A DNA stretch of 64,000 nt, from the NCBI GenBank assembly GCA_023548195.1, contig JAJHZJ010000268.1, positions 2,622,766 through 2,686,765 on the forward strand, in the 5' to 3' direction. Made by a program: the position numbers and the translations under genes. Positions 33,595 to 44,972 of the stretch are shown here, piece by piece. The DNA comes from Bettongia penicillata ogilbyi (Eukaryota; Chordata; Mammalia; Diprotodontia; Potoroidae). The notes under the pieces were generated by a model. It did no database searches. It was given only the letters and a program-made list of their open reading frames with translations, and had not been told where the DNA came from. The stretch's first letter is position 1. The number at the start of each line of letters is the position of its first letter.

Positions 33595-33838
33595 ACAAAT
33601 GGCGGTATAGTGGATAGAGTTCTGGATATAAAATAAGAAAATCCTGCATTCTAGTTCAGATTCACCTTATGTGTGACCTTGGACAAGTTACTTACCCTCT
33701 ATCTTCTTCAGTTTCCACATCTCTGAAATGGGTATCATAATGATGCCTATTTCCCAGTGTTGCAAGGATCAAATAAATTAATATACATAAAATTATTTGG
33801 AATCCTTAAAGATCCATATAAATATTAGCTATTATTAC
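33595..33838 (+). mobile_element. MIR SINE, full length
   Basis: Head 'gcggtatagtggatagagtt', B-box area 'cattctagttcagattcacc', 'gtgaccttggacaagttact', 'agtgttgcaaggatcaaata' and 'aaagatccatataaatatta'. Confidence 0.75.
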
Positions 33839-33974
33839 TACTTCCCAACAATTTTAAGTGACAGATGAAATATCCATAGCCTGTGCTTGCTGAGGGAACC
33901 CAATATATAGCAAGCACAGTTACAAGATTTATTGTCTTCTCAGTCTCTGAAATGGAGGGAGCAATATTTTTGCA

Positions 33975-34250
33975 ATGGGAATAAAAAAAGAAGCTAACGG
34001 CTGTCCCTTCCCTCAAGGTGTTTACAATCTAATGAGGGAAACAACATGTAAACAAAAAATACACAAATCAAGCCCTGTGCAGAATAAATATGAAATAATT
34101 GACAGACAGAAGGCATTGGAATTCAGAGAGGTTAGAAATGGCTTCTTGTAGGAGGTGAGATTTTAGTTTGAACTTAATCAGTGCCAGAGAGGTCAGTATT
34201 GAGAAAGGAGGAGGGAAGAGTGTTCCAGGCATGGGGGACAGTCAAAGCAT
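33975..34250 (-). mobile_element. L2 3' region, antisense
   Basis: 'ctgtcccttccctcaaggtg', 'tttacaatctaatgagggaa', 'gtgttccaggcatgggggac' and 'agtcaaagcatgtgaag', in antisense order. Confidence 0.65.
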
Positions 34251-34254
34251 GTGA

Positions 34255-34450
34255 AGCTTTGGTTCTAAGTCCCGTCTCTACTAATTAGTATCTGTATAAC
34301 CCTGGCCAAATCAGTACCGTACTCTGAGGCTTAGTTCCTTCCTGTGAAATGGAGAGGTATCTGTTGTACACACTTTACTGGGTTGCTGTGAATCCTATTG
34401 TAAAAGGATTTATCATTATCATCAGTATCACCATCATTGCCCTTCATCTG
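34255..34450 (+). mobile_element. MIR SINE
   Basis: 'ggttctaagtcccgtctcta', 'ccctggccaaatcagtaccg', 'ctgaggcttagttccttcct', 'actgggttgctgtgaatcct'. Confidence 0.6.
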
Positions 34451-34454
34451 TGCA

Positions 34455-35250
34455 TAATTTTGGGTTTTGGATGTCCAAAGTTATGCAGAAATGTGGTTCA
34501 ATTCATTTCAGCAAACCCTGGCTAAGCTTCTACCCTATGTAAAGCACAGTGCTGGGTTCTGGGCCAGTACAGAATTGTACTAAGCCCAAGAAGAGGAGGA
34601 GGAGGAGGAAAACATTCTATTTCAGCCTCCTTGGGGATCCCCAGCATGAAGCGGGAGGTCACACAGGATTTCATTTTATTCTTAAAACATCCTGGGGAAG
34701 TAGATAGGGACATGTGCTCTTTCCATTAGACAGTATTGCCTGATTCCATGGGTTTTGATCACTTTCCCATGTGTTTAGTTTGGCAGGCAATTGCGATTCC
34801 AGCCTGGTATCTGATCCATAATAAAACCACGGCAAACACAACCTGCTTGCTGCATGCCTTGGAGGCACCAGGGTCTCCATCCCCTGAAAGCAAGAGTATG
34901 GGCAAGTGTGCCTGGAAGCAAGATACACTAATTTCTCCTGCTCCAGAGAGCTTGCTAGGCTCTTTTACAACCAGGATTGTGGAGCGTCTCAGTTTCACAG
35001 CATGTGACCTAACAAATCCAGTCACAGAGGACAATTTTGAGGAACAAGCTAGATATTCACACATACCTCAGCCCACTCCCCTAAATTCAGCTCATGGTCC
35101 AGTAACCGTATCACATTAACTAATTTTTTTTTAACACTTAATCCTATTTCTGTATTCCTATTCTTTATCAAAAAACAAAATAGAACTGAGGGTAACATCC
35201 TGTACTTGGAATCCAGAGAGAACTAGGCTCCAGTAGCAAAGGTACTTTTT
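34455..35250. other. Non-repetitive stretch, longest overlapping frames, no gene called
   Basis: Carries a plus-strand frame of 127 codons (34,736-35,119) opposite minus-strand frames of 85 and 101 codons. None shows a domain, signal peptide or repeat. Three long frames stacked on both strands fit locally stop-poor sequence better than a gene. A retained exon cannot be ruled out by eye. Confidence 0.35.
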
Positions 35251-35254
35251 AACC

Positions 35255-35392
35255 TTCATTTTACTAATGAGACTACTGAAACTTAGCGATGTTAATGTAC
35301 TTGCCCAATACTCTCACAGCCAGCATGTGCTGGGATCTGAATTTTTATTCTGTTCTCTTGACCTAAGGTCTAGGAGGTACTACTTTATTTAA
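35255..35392 (-). mobile_element. MIR SINE, antisense
   Basis: 'ttcattttactaatgagact', 'tgtacttgcccaatactct' and 'gcatgtgctgggatctgaat'. Confidence 0.55.
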
Positions 35393-35464
35393 TTAACATG
35401 AACTATTTTCTCCTATCAGAGAAAGTGGTTGAACTTTGCACCAGAATAGGAGTATTTTAAGAGA

Positions 35465-35722
35465 AATTGAGGTGGAGCAGCGATATAGTGTAAGATCTGG
35501 AATCAAAAAGACTTCCTGAATTCAAATCTGGCCTCAGACACTTATATCCATGTGACCCTGGGCAAGTCACTTGACCCTGTTTCCCTCAGTTTCCTCATCT
35601 GTAAGATGAGTTGGAGAAGGAAAGAACGAACCACTTAAGTATCTTTGCCAGGATAATCTTAGATAATGGTGGGGGAGAGTTGGACACAACTAAAAAAAAA
35701 AAAGACAATAAAAAAAGGAAGA
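35465..35722 (+). mobile_element. SINE with BovB-like 3' end and A-rich tail
   Basis: Full sense copy: 'gcgatatagtgtaagatctg', B-box 'gaattcaaatctggcc', 'gaccctgggcaagtcacttg', 'gttggagaaggaaagaacg', 'aagtatctttgccaggataa', 'gagttggacacaactaaaaa' and then an A-rich tail. It is the best-kept sense copy of this family here. Confidence 0.8.
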
Positions 35723-36054
35723 TTTTTAAAAGGTTTGAAACTTGAGATATGGATAAGTCTATGGGAGGTCAAACGTGTAAGAGTGGAGTAGGGGGGTGGG
35801 TATGGTTGCCTAGAGTGTTGGAAGAGAAATGAGTGCCTCAGGGTACTGTTGCCTGGGGCAGGAAGGGGAACAAGATCAAAGGGAAGGCTAGGAGATCATA
35901 AAATGCAATCTTTGCCTGTACAACTTCGCCTCAGGCAGACAAAGACCAGGAAAATCGGGTGTATACAAACCTCACATATTTGTGAAGGTTTTTTTCACAG
36001 AATTTGATTCTATAGGTTGATTCCAACTATGTAACTCAACTCAGTTGGGATTAC

Positions 36055-36272
36055 TAATTTAACATTTATTTAGGTTTCAAGGTTTACAAAGTTCTTTCCT
36101 GACAATGACTCTGCTAGGTGAACAGCGTGTTACCTCATCCCCCTGAGACTCAGAGCTGGGAAGACATTTATTTGTCTAGGGTCAAACAGCTTTGAATACT
36201 CACATCCAAGACTTGAACCCAGATCTCCTGACTCCAGATCTCATGTTCTTTCTACTTTGCCAGGTACCGTCC
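36055..36272 (-). mobile_element. MIR SINE, antisense
   Basis: 'aatttaacatttatttaggt', 'ctctgctaggtgaacagcgt', 'agggtcaaacagctttgaat', 'gaacccagatctcctgactc', head 'tttctactttgccaggt'. Confidence 0.65.
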
Positions 36273-36714
36273 CACTCTCTTGTATATCTTATCGATCAGG
36301 TAACATTGAAAAGGATATTATCTATCATATTGCACAGGATAGTGTACAAATAGGAAAAGTAGAAGGGATTTCTGTCTTATGAAAATAGTAAATGCGATTT
36401 ATTCTATGAATAGGGAAAGCTAAAAATTTCTTCAAAATAAAGCACTGCATGTATTCAAAACTTTCTCTGAATTGTATCACTTAGTAAAGTTTACTAGCTA
36501 AATCAAAAATTCTCTGTCACATAAAACCACTGATATCTTCCTTGTGAGTTTGTTTACTCATAGCTCCTGGCTTACAGATAAATATATGTTGAATTCAATT
36601 GCATTTGCCTATTGTTGTTAATAGGAAATTATAGGATTGGAATGGAATTCATGCTCTCTTCCCAAAAAGAAGTGAATGATATTACAGCCAGGACAAAGAG
36701 GGACTGACTTCTTT

Positions 36715-36922
36715 TATGAAGTCCTGACTGTAAGAAGAAACTCATTGGGTTTAGAGCCAGAGGGCAAGGGTTCAAATTCTGGCTTTGTTCCTTTAGTGGT
36801 TTGAGCGCATTTAGGCACGTTATTTTGTCTCCCTCGTTCTCAGTTTTCTCATCCATTAAAAAGGGGTTTACATTAGATTATCTTATAGGTCTCTTTCAAT
36901 CCTGAATCACATGACCTGTCCA
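36715..36922 (+). mobile_element. THER1/MIR SINE (first of three)
   Basis: 'gagggcaagggttcaaattc' (B-box), 'tcagttttctcatccattaa', 'aaggggtttacattagatta', 'ggtctctttcaatcctgaat'. Confidence 0.65.
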
Positions 36923-36939
36923 TAATCAGAAGGCAGTTG

Positions 36940-37118
36940 TTAGAAAGAAACTTCCTGTGTGATAGAAATAGAAATGGATTCCAATCCTGGCTCTTCTACT
37001 TGAGTACTATTGAACCTGGCAAATCACTTCTCCCTGTCTCTCAGTTTCCTCATATGTCAAATATAGTCTAGGTAATCTTTGATGTCCCTTAGGGCTCTAA
37101 ATTTATGATCCCACAAGC
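36940..37118 (+). mobile_element. THER1/MIR SINE (second of three)
   Basis: 'ggattccaatcctggctctt', 'ctcagtttcctcatatgtca', 'ttagggctctaaatttatga'. Confidence 0.65.
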
Positions 37119-37124
37119 AACTAG

Positions 37125-37378
37125 TTTATGCAACCAATAGAGCTCTGGACAAAGAGTTAGAAGTTCTCTGACTTCAAATTGGCCTCAAATACTTAGTATC
37201 CGTGAGACCCTAGACTAGTTTTCTAACTCCTGTCTGCCTCAGTTTTTTTGTCTTTAAAATGGGGATAATAATAGTACTTGTCTCACAGGGTTGTTATGAG
37301 GTTCAAATGAGATAATATTTGTAAGGCACTTAGCAAAACTTCTTATTTAAAGTGCTAGCTGTGATTATTATATTCCAT
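37125..37378 (+). mobile_element. MIR SINE (third of three), full length
   Basis: 'aatagagctctggacaaag', 'ctgacttcaaattggcctca', 'aatggggataataatagtac', 'cagggttgttatgaggttca', 'aggcacttagcaaaact'. Confidence 0.75.
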
Positions 37379-38278
37379 TTTTTTTCTCTCAAAGGAGATG
37401 TTTTAGGTAAGAGTCTCATAAACCTTCACCACACATCTCATCTCCCCAAGCAAGGGCAAGGACAAAGCCAGTTATTGTATTTCAACATGGGATCTGGTAA
37501 CTGTTATGTGAGGAGCAGGGAAGGGAGGAGGCAGTTTAGGTTAACAATTAAGGGACTGGTCAACGTGGGAATTTTGGAGCTAATTCTTTTTCCCACCAGA
37601 GGATTTTTTTTTTTCCAAGTCCTGAGTCCCTCTAACCTCAATTCCCAGGATGGATGCTCATGGCATTCTGATACTGCTTCTTGGACTCTGACCTACAGAT
37701 CTGAGCAGAAAACCACTTTGGGCAGGCAGTTTTGTCTGCTGTGTTTACAACGTGCATAAGCAGCACACTTTTGATCTTGGTTTATGGCTCTGAGGTCTTC
37801 ATCCCTGCTTAGAAGATAGGCGAATGATAAGTGTGAGGGAGGGATAAGAGTCAACAAACAAGGCTAGACTTTGTTCTAGGGAAACTTGTCTGTCTGAGCT
37901 TCTTGGAGAATCTCAGAACCTCTGGGACATCTCATCACATTGAACCAGTTCCATTGTTATTAAGGTACAGGCAATCCTTTTCCCAAATGCCACTTTCTTC
38001 TAGTCTAGTGTAACTTCCTTGTCTAGCCATATCCAGCTGGGGGGAGGAAGAAACCAGAAAGTAGACTTTAAGTCCTGGCATTTCCAGGAAGCAGCTCCTA
38101 CAAGCTCTTAACATATAAATCAGATCAATTATAAAGAGTGCCAGATATGACCTTCCCCCTCTGATCTCACAGGGCACTAATAATAATGCCAGCTCAATTG
38201 TTTTATTATATTTCAAAAAATCGCAAAGTATTTTCCTCACAACAATCCTGTAAATATTTTTTATGCATCTTATACCAA
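37378..38278. other. Non-repetitive stretch, no gene called
   Basis: About 900 bp without a nameable repeat. The frame 37,352-37,759 is open for 135 codons but begins inside the MIR tail and has no domain. The minus frame 37,935-38,240 is equally featureless. Confidence 0.4.
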
Positions 38279-38279
38279 T

Positions 38280-38445
38280 AGATCCTTAGAATCATAGCAT
38301 TTAATACTTGGAAGGCACTTCAGCCACTCTAAGGAATTGCCGCTATAAGGTATCTGTCTGGTGGCAGACAGCCTTTACTTTAACACCTCCCAGGAAGGAG
38401 AGCTCATAAATTACTGAGAAATCCATTCAGTGTTCCAACGTGTCT
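38280..38445 (-). mobile_element. CR1/L3 3' end, antisense
   Basis: 'agaatcatagcatttaatac', 'ttggaaggcacttcagccac' and 'aaattactgagaaatccatt', the CR1/L3 3' end read backwards. Confidence 0.5.
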
Positions 38446-38525
38446 GTCCCAGTAGAATATGCACCTTTTGAGGGTAGGGACTATTTTCGCTTGTCTTTAT
38501 CTTCAGAATACAGTGCCTTCCTTTT
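38445..38525 (+). mobile_element. L2 3' fragment
   Basis: 'gtcccagtagaatatgcacc', 'ttttgagggtagggactatt' and 'gtctttatcttcagaataca'. Confidence 0.55.
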
Positions 38526-39165
38526 CATAATTTTTATTTGTTTTATTTTTAATTTATAGAAGAAAACAAGCATTTCTATAACATAGAATAAAAAAAACAC
38601 ACTCAAAACTGCAAATCTATTATGCACAACCTGCTATTCTTTTAAAATATATAATGAAGTTATCATGTAATTTTTTTCTTTTTTCTTCCTCCCCACCTCT
38701 GTTCCTCAGATGGCTACCTTTAGATACAAATATGTGTGCATAAATATATAATATGTTTATCCTATTATATGTAAATATAATAAGTAATACATACACACAT
38801 ATATGTGTGTACAGATAGCATCTTTCTTCATTTGTCCTTTGTAGTTAATTTGGGTATTTATAACAGTCAAAATGACTTATTTGCTCAAAGTTGTTCATAA
38901 AATTATATTCCTGTTACTGTATACACCATTCTCTTGGTTCTGCCTGTTTTATTTTTTGTTGTTTCATGCAAGTCTATCCAGATTTTTCTAAAATAATAGA
39001 GCTCATCATTTCTTATATCACAGTAATGTTCCATCACAATCATATACCACAACTCATTCAGTTGACAGGCATCCCCACAATTTCCAGTTCCATGCCACCG
39101 CAAAGAGAGCTGCTATAAATATTTTATAATGTATACTTTGTTTTTCCTTTTCCCTAATCATCTTT
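38525..39165 (-). mobile_element. L1 3' end, antisense
   Basis: Antisense L1: 'cagtaatgttccatcacaat', 'atataccacaactcattcag', 'gacaggcatccccacaattt', 'agagagctgctataaatatt'. The T-rich start near 38,530 is the A tail read backwards. A TATA/CATA tract (38,735-38,815) interrupts it. Confidence 0.65.
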
Positions 39166-39169
39166 GGAA

Positions 39170-39668
39170 AATAGTAAGCATATAGCCTCCTACCTTTCCA
39201 GGCATCTTACATCTTACTCGTTTCCCCCACGTACATACAGTGTCACTTGGTGATGCTGATCTCTTTGTTTCTCTCAAGATTTGTTCCACCTCCAGACTCT
39301 GAGCATTTTCACCCACTTCCCATGTCTGAATTTACCTCGCCCTCATCCCCACCCTCACCCTCACCCTCAGGCTTCACTCCACCTCTATCTCCTGACTTCC
39401 CTGACTTCTTCAAGTCCTAGCTAAAATCCTATGTGTTACTAGAAGCCTTTCCTATTCCCTCTTAATGCTAGTGACTTACCTCTATTAATTATTTCCAGTT
39501 CATCATGCATATAGTTTATGTGTACATAGTTGTCTGCACATTGCCTCCCTCAAAGGACTGATAGCTCCTAAAGAGTAAAAACTGTCTTTTGCCTTTCTTT
39601 GTATTTCCCAATGAGCAGCACACAGGAGGCACTCAATAAATGCTAGTTGATGCTAGTTGATTAAAAAG
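39170..39668 (+). mobile_element. L2 3' UTR to terminus
   Basis: Ordered L2 phrases: 'tccagactctgagcattttc', 'tcaagtcctagctaaaatcc', 'agaagcctttcctattccct', 'gatagctcctaaagag', 'aggcactcaataaatgctag'. A CCCTCA microsatellite sits at 39,350-39,370. The end shows a short duplication of TGCTAGTTGA. Confidence 0.8.
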
Positions 39669-39694
39669 TCAACAGAGATGTGTGGTCATGTGTC

Positions 39695-39795
39695 TATTAT
39701 TAACAGTAATAGTAGTTCATATTTACACAGCATTTTAAATTTTACAAAACACTTAGCATTCACTATCTTATTTGAAGTTGAAGTCATAGCTGGCA
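39695..39795 (-). mobile_element. MIR tail, antisense
   Basis: 'gtagttcatatttacacagc', 'acaaaacacttagcattca' and 'ctatcttatttga'. Confidence 0.5.
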
Positions 39796-39904
39796 ACTTC
39801 CAGGATCTCCCATGGAATCTCCCTGTATACTATTGCCATACAAGGAATATTGAGCTTCATGGATCATTAATCTGAGTAATTTAGCAATTCAATTCAGCAT
39901 TTCA

Positions 39905-39990
39905 ATGATTCAATAAGCATTTATTAAGGGTTTGTTACGTGCAAAACATTCAGCTAGATGCTGGAGATAAAAAGACAAAAACCATATATT
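39905..39990 (-). mobile_element. L2 3' terminus, antisense
   Basis: 'caataagcatttattaaggg', 'tttgttacgtgcaaaacatt' and 'gctggagataaaaagacaaa'. Confidence 0.6.
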
Positions 39991-40872
39991 TCCTATTCCT
40001 GAGGGATTTATATTCTCCTATTGGCCAAGGTCTATATGATTCTGAATTTAAGGTCCTTCTCTTTGCTCCTTGGATAAATGAAGTAGAGATGAAATCCCAT
40101 CCTTTGGATCCTTATGACCTAGATCAGGTATGGGCATTTATTCTAGTCTGTAGTCTCTCCTGTTTTTACTGAGCCTGTGAGATCTTATGATTGAAATGGA
40201 ACTTATGATCAGATAAAGAAGCAGATTTACCAGAGAGGTCAACAGTAACCGTTTATAAAGAGAAAATAGCAGAATAGCATTCCACTACTGCAAATGAAGT
40301 ATAATTAAGTAAATAATTCAATCTATTTACATAGAATAAACTTTATATCTTTCCACATCTTAAAAATGTTTTTTACACGTTTAAATTTTTTTCAATGTAC
40401 ACTAAGTCTTCCTTTAGTAGCCACTTGCTTATGGGATCTGACAGTGAATTCTCAAGATTCTGGCACATATTCTTTAATTCTTCCTCCAGAAACCACACTG
40501 TTTATCACATTGGATTTTAAGTGTATATTTGATGAATAATCCATTTTCCCAAGTCTAGCATAGAGTATAACTCATAGTTTTCCTATGGAGATTTAAATCA
40601 AGTTCCTAGGCCATTGAAGTATATTTATCTCTATCTCCTGTATAAGTTTCTTAACCTTTTATGATGTGTGTAGTATGATGCAAACCTGGGTTATAGTATT
40701 CCATCTCCACTTGGGAATTTTTATATTTCCAGAACAATTTGGCTTCTGTGTGTTCCTTCAATTGATATGAGCCTCCCTTGTGGATTGTAAGTAAAAAAAA
40801 AAGTTCCCTAGACACTTTTAGGTGGATGTTTTATACTCTGGTGAAGATGTCCAAACTTGTAGGCTTACCTGA
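39990..40872. other. Non-repetitive AT-rich stretch, no gene seen
   Basis: AT-rich sequence with no repeat I can name and no frame above 80 codons. Confidence 0.4.
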
Positions 40873-40874
40873 AT

Positions 40875-40957
40875 GATAATGCTAGATAATGCTAGCTAGA
40901 TAATTAGATAATGCTGGATTCTAGATAATGCTAGAATAATGCTAGGTTCTGCTAGAA
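40875..40957 (+). repeat. GATAATGCTA minisatellite
   Basis: Five to six copies of a roughly 10-13 bp unit GATAATGCTA(G), with variants (GATAATGCTGG, AATAATGCTAG). Confidence 0.85.
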
Positions 40958-41094
40958 TTTTTTTAAAAAGTATATTTCATCAGTAAGAAAGCTTAGTACT
41001 TCTTAGTACTCCTAAGTGATGTTAGTTCTCAGTGAATTATGACCATGCCACATGATACTTGTGACATTCTCACCAAATTATGCCCTTATTCCAA

Positions 41095-41275
41095 AGGACT
41101 CCAGGATAAGGACTTCCTTTGATAAGCAGTGTGATTCTAACAAAGTCATTTCCCTTTCTGGAGCCCCTTCTATCAAATGGAGACCACATGAATCACACTA
41201 CCCACCTCATAGGGTTGTTGTGAGCAGGCTACTTTGGAAACCTTGAAGAATTACAGCTCTGATTAGAATGTATAT
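41095..41275 (+). mobile_element. MIR SINE
   Basis: 'aagtcatttccctttctgga', 'cttctatcaaatggagacca', 'cacctcatagggttgttgtg', 'gaaaccttgaagaattacag'. Confidence 0.6.
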
Positions 41276-42790
41276 TCTCTTGGCCTTATCTACATATACA
41301 CAGCTGCTGTTTGAGAATCAGCAGCCAACTCTGAAAACCCCTAAACTTTCTTGGTGCCCTTTTTCATTAAGGCTGAGGAGTTTACGCCTATCCTGCTGAC
41401 ACAGTCAATAAAGTAGAAGCTGCTTATTCTAAACACAGGACGTCATGCTTGCTGAAAATGGGAACCTATCAAAGCCAGGCAGCGGCATTCAGTTGGCAGG
41501 CTTGCAAGGCATAGGGCTCTACCTGAGGGGGCCTTCAAGCAAATTGTTTATGCCAAAGTGCCAAGCCTTTTCATTGTCATCATCCAGTTTCTCTGATAAG
41601 GTACCTTACTCCCACCTTGCAGCACTTTCTTTTGCTCCCCCTTCAAGGGTGGAATGGTGGGGGTTGGGGGCAGAGGCATCATTTTTAGAAGAATTTAAAG
41701 GGATCAATGTAAGAACCTTGCTAGAACATAGACAGTGGCTACAGTTGAGTCCCAAGCTACCCTACAAAGTGAGCAATTTAACATCCCGCATAAAAAAGAC
41801 CATTCTTTCATGACTTATCTGTAAACAGTAGCTTTCTCTTCTTGGAGATATTCCAAGAATACTGTTTCACCCCGTAAGGTATTAGTTAAGCTTTGTGGAA
41901 AATAAGATATGATGAGATGCTTTACAATGCATCTCAAAGAGCCTGAGGTAGAAGGGTGGGGGTGCTTGGTAGGATTTGTTAAACATAGGCTCAGGCTGCC
42001 CAAGGTGAAGAGGAAAACCACTTATGAAGACTTCTTTCTGTGGATAAATCACAGGAAATTTATTCACTGTTTTGGACACCTGAAACACATACATTGAAAA
42101 GAAGCCAACTCTAAGAGTGGTGAATATCGTATATAAAGTAATTCCCTACTCCCACTTTAGGGGAGGATATGGTGCAAAGCTCACTTCAGCATTACCCTAT
42201 AAAGAGTCTTGCATCCTCCATCCCTTTCTCACATCTGTCATCCTCTCTCATCCCTACGAGTCTGACTGAGGTAGAAGGAAGCAAGGGAGCTCTTTATATA
42301 ACCCAACTCCTGCAAGAGAAGCATATTTTAAGGCTGGTTGGCCACAAGAGATTTCAAAAAGGTTTGTTATCACAAATCAATTCAGGCTAATGCTAGAGGG
42401 AGGATCCATTTGCATGTCCCTCTACAGAAGTTGGAAATCCTGGGTAAGATGCATGTTGCTATTAATGGATTTTCCATGTCTGCTCTGGGAGGCTGAAATG
42501 CAACCTGGGAACTAAAGTTTCAAGGGGGAAAAAAAAGAAAAGGAAAGGGAAAAAAAAGCCAATCACTTTGTAAAATTCTTTTGCCTTTAATATAATATAA
42601 AGATGTTAAAATTGGGGGTTGATCCCTAATTTTTCCCCACTGCATTATGCATTTCCAGAGGCCAGGGGAAATCTGATATTGTATGTCTGAAAGCAGCAAT
42701 AAATGAAGATGTGATGAATTCAGATGGACAAAATTGCTATTTTGGTACCAAAATAAAAACTATCAGCTCCCCTTTAGCACAGTGAAAGCA
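41275..42790. other. Non-repetitive stretch with candidate conserved block
   Basis: No nameable repeat. The part 41,310-41,620 is mixed in composition, with 'gctgacacagtcaataaagt' and 'ggcagcggcattcagttgg', and looks like a conserved non-coding element. The frame 41,445-41,813 (122 codons) overlies it without domains, and minus-strand frames at 41,815-42,094 overlap a plus-strand frame there. An A-rich run lies at 42,529-42,558. Confidence 0.35.
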
Positions 42791-42794
42791 TTCT

Positions 42795-43075
42795 ATTTAT
42801 CAATCAAGAAACATTTATCAATTGCTCTTTATGTATCAAGAGCTATGCTAGGTACTGAGACACATACACAAAATAGTGCTGCCCTCAAGGAGAAATTTCA
42901 TCAGGGGAAACATATACATATATGCATATGTATACATATAAAAATGCAAAATATATAAAGAGTAAACTTAAAGGGGAAGGAATTAATAGGGGGAACAGGA
43001 AAGACGCTAAGTGGGAACTGACTCCTGAGTTGAGCTTGGAAGGAATCTAGGGATTATAAATTATGAACAAAAAGT
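42795..43075 (-). mobile_element. L2 3' region, antisense, with CATA tract
   Basis: 'gaaacatttatcaattgctc', 'gctatgctaggtactgagac', 'gctgccctcaaggagaaatt', 'gagttgagcttggaaggaat'. A short CATA/TATG tract occurs at 42,911-42,940. Confidence 0.7.
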
Positions 43076-43124
43076 CAAGTATTATATATAGCGACATTTA
43101 TTTAGATCAAATGAGAGTTTGTGA

Positions 43125-43200
43125 ATAAATATGTATCTATGCATATATATGTGTACATGTATGTGTGTGTATATATATGTATATATCTATATAGCTACAT
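43125..43200. repeat. TATG/TGTA-rich tract
   Basis: Irregular TATG, TGTG and TATA units. Confidence 0.75.
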
Positions 43201-43254
43201 ACTACTCTACAAAATTTAAAGTACTATATGAATGTTAACTATCGATAGCATTCA

Positions 43255-43500
43255 CTTCATCTTAGCAAACATGTGTTTCAAGAAGACCTGGATTTGAATC
43301 TACCCTGGAACACTTCCTACGTATGTGACCTGGACAAGTTACTTAACCTTTGTCCACTTTCTTCAACTTGAAGATGGGATAATAATAACAGCATCTACAT
43401 CTCAGAGTTGACATGAGGTTCAAATGAGATAATATGTCTAAAGCTCTGTACATAGAGCCTGACACAGAAGAGACACTTAATAAATCTGGGGTTTCTTTCT
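43255..43500 (+). mobile_element. MIR SINE
   Basis: 'gacctggatttgaatctacc', 'gacctggacaagttacttaa', 'agatgggataataataacag', 'gacatgaggttcaaatgaga', 'agacacttaataaatctggg'. Confidence 0.75.
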
Positions 43501-43639
43501 TCCTCCCCATTAGGCACTGGCCATTCTGAATCTTCTGTATTCAGGTATAGAATTAAATCTCAGTTAACTGAGGAGCATCATTTTGTGTACTATATATGAA
43601 GCGGCAGGACAGTAGAGTAGAAAGACACAGGATGATTGA

Positions 43640-43960
43640 CAGTAGAAACTGAGAATGTTTAGCCTGGAGAGGAGAAACCTAGGGGTGGGGAGATGTTTTT
43701 GCTTGGCTTCAGAGGACTGGAGAAGGATCAGATGGTTGAAAGTTACAGAAAGGCCAACTTAAACTTGATATTCATTTTAAAATGGACCTAAAGGTTAGAG
43801 CTGAATGAAAGGGGAACCCCTCACTTGATGGTTATAGAGTCAGGACTAAATACCATTTGTCAGTGATATTGGAGGGGATATTTTTCAGGTAGAAGTTGAC
43901 CTTGAAGAGTTCAGAGATCACTTCAGTCCTGAGAGTCTACGATTCAGTGAATCTCTAGTG
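43640..43960 (+). mobile_element. CR1/L3 LINE 3' region
   Basis: Sense CR1: 'tgtttagcctggagaggaga', 'gaaagttacagaaaggccaa', 'taaacttgatattcatttta', 'gaggggatatttttcaggta' and 'gagagtctacgattcagtga'. It is the complement of the text at 45,535 and 4,740. No frame survives. Confidence 0.65.
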
Positions 43961-44039
43961 ACCTTATGATATACCTTGGAAGTTGTTTATAGTTCATAGT
44001 GCTTAGCATTTAAAAGTAGGAGTGTTCTTTGGAATCAGC

Positions 44040-44172
44040 TCTTCCAACTCTCTCATTGTGTAGGTAAGGAAACAAAGCTAAGGAAGGAAGAGATATAGTT
44101 AGGATATAGAAGAATCATGATGAAAAGTCAGGTCTGCTGACTCCAAATTCAGTCATTTTTTGCCACTTTAAG
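44040..44172 (-). mobile_element. MIR, antisense
   Basis: 'gtgtaggtaaggaaacaaag', 'gtcaggtctgctgactccaa' and 'attcagtcattttttgcc'. Confidence 0.5.
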
Positions 44173-44204
44173 CATCCTAATGAAGTTAATAATCTAAGGG
44201 GTTA

Positions 44205-44452
44205 TAATATGAATAAAAATCTGAGCCCTGGCTTCCTTACCCCACTTCCTCTAGTCTCTTCTAAGATTACCGTCCATTTAAGCTGTATCTATTTTGTATG
44301 TACACAGTGATTATGTAGTGTCTCCCATTTGGATATAACTCTTTGAGGGCATTTTTGCCTTCCTTTGTATCACAAGATCTTAGGGCCCTACCTAGCACCT
44401 TGTGAGTACTTAATAAATTCTAGTCAATTAAATGATTGACTGATAAGGGAAG
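44205..44452 (+). mobile_element. L2 3' terminus
   Basis: 'cccatttggatataactctt', 'tgagggcatttttgcctt', 'cctttgtatcacaagatctt', 'tgagtacttaataaattcta'. Confidence 0.65.
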
Positions 44453-44885
44453 ATCATAGGAGACTAGGGTCTAGCTGGGAAGAAAAGACGTTTTTAGGGG
44501 GTAAACTTGCTCACTAGCATTACCTCGTGGGAGTAGGCAAGAAGGATGATTACCGGGCTTAGAAGTAGGCCAGATAAACACATATAAAGCCAAGTTAGTC
44601 TTAAGCAAAGAACCAAGGCAATTCAGCAGTGAGAAAGAAGAAAGATCCAAAGTCTATCCATTTGACTTAAAAAGAAAATCCAGGAATGGAAGGATGGATT
44701 TGATGAAGATTGACAAATAGGAAAATTAAATCCTGGAAGGGCTCAAGATATAATATCATCAGGAGCAATTGTGGTCTGACCCTCTTTGTGTCCGGGATAC
44801 CTTTCTGAAGTCTCTAGGCTTCTCCTCTGCCTCCTGCTTAAGTATTCTACAGGCACCTAAAGGGATGCCACAATTCACTGAAACA
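44452..44885. other. Non-repetitive stretch, no gene seen
   Basis: Purine-leaning unique sequence. The 69-codon frame at 44,769 runs into the antisense L2 and is not a gene. Confidence 0.4.
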
Positions 44886-44972
44886 ATTCATAAAAACAAA
44901 TACGGTTTGTTAAATGCCTGCTATTTACAAGAATCTGTGCTTTGCTCTGGGAATACAATTAGAAATGTACAA
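44885..44972 (-). mobile_element. L2 3' terminus, antisense
   Basis: 'ggtttgttaaatgcctgcta', 'atctgtgctttgctctggga' and 'atacaattagaaat'. Confidence 0.5.

Noticed and set aside
34736..35119. Plus-strand frame of 127 codons
   Set aside because: No domain or signal, opposed by equally long minus-strand frames, no splice context; explained by a local lack of stops.
37352..37759. Plus-strand frame of 135 codons
   Set aside because: Starts in a MIR tail, has a T-tract-derived Phe run and no recognisable domain.
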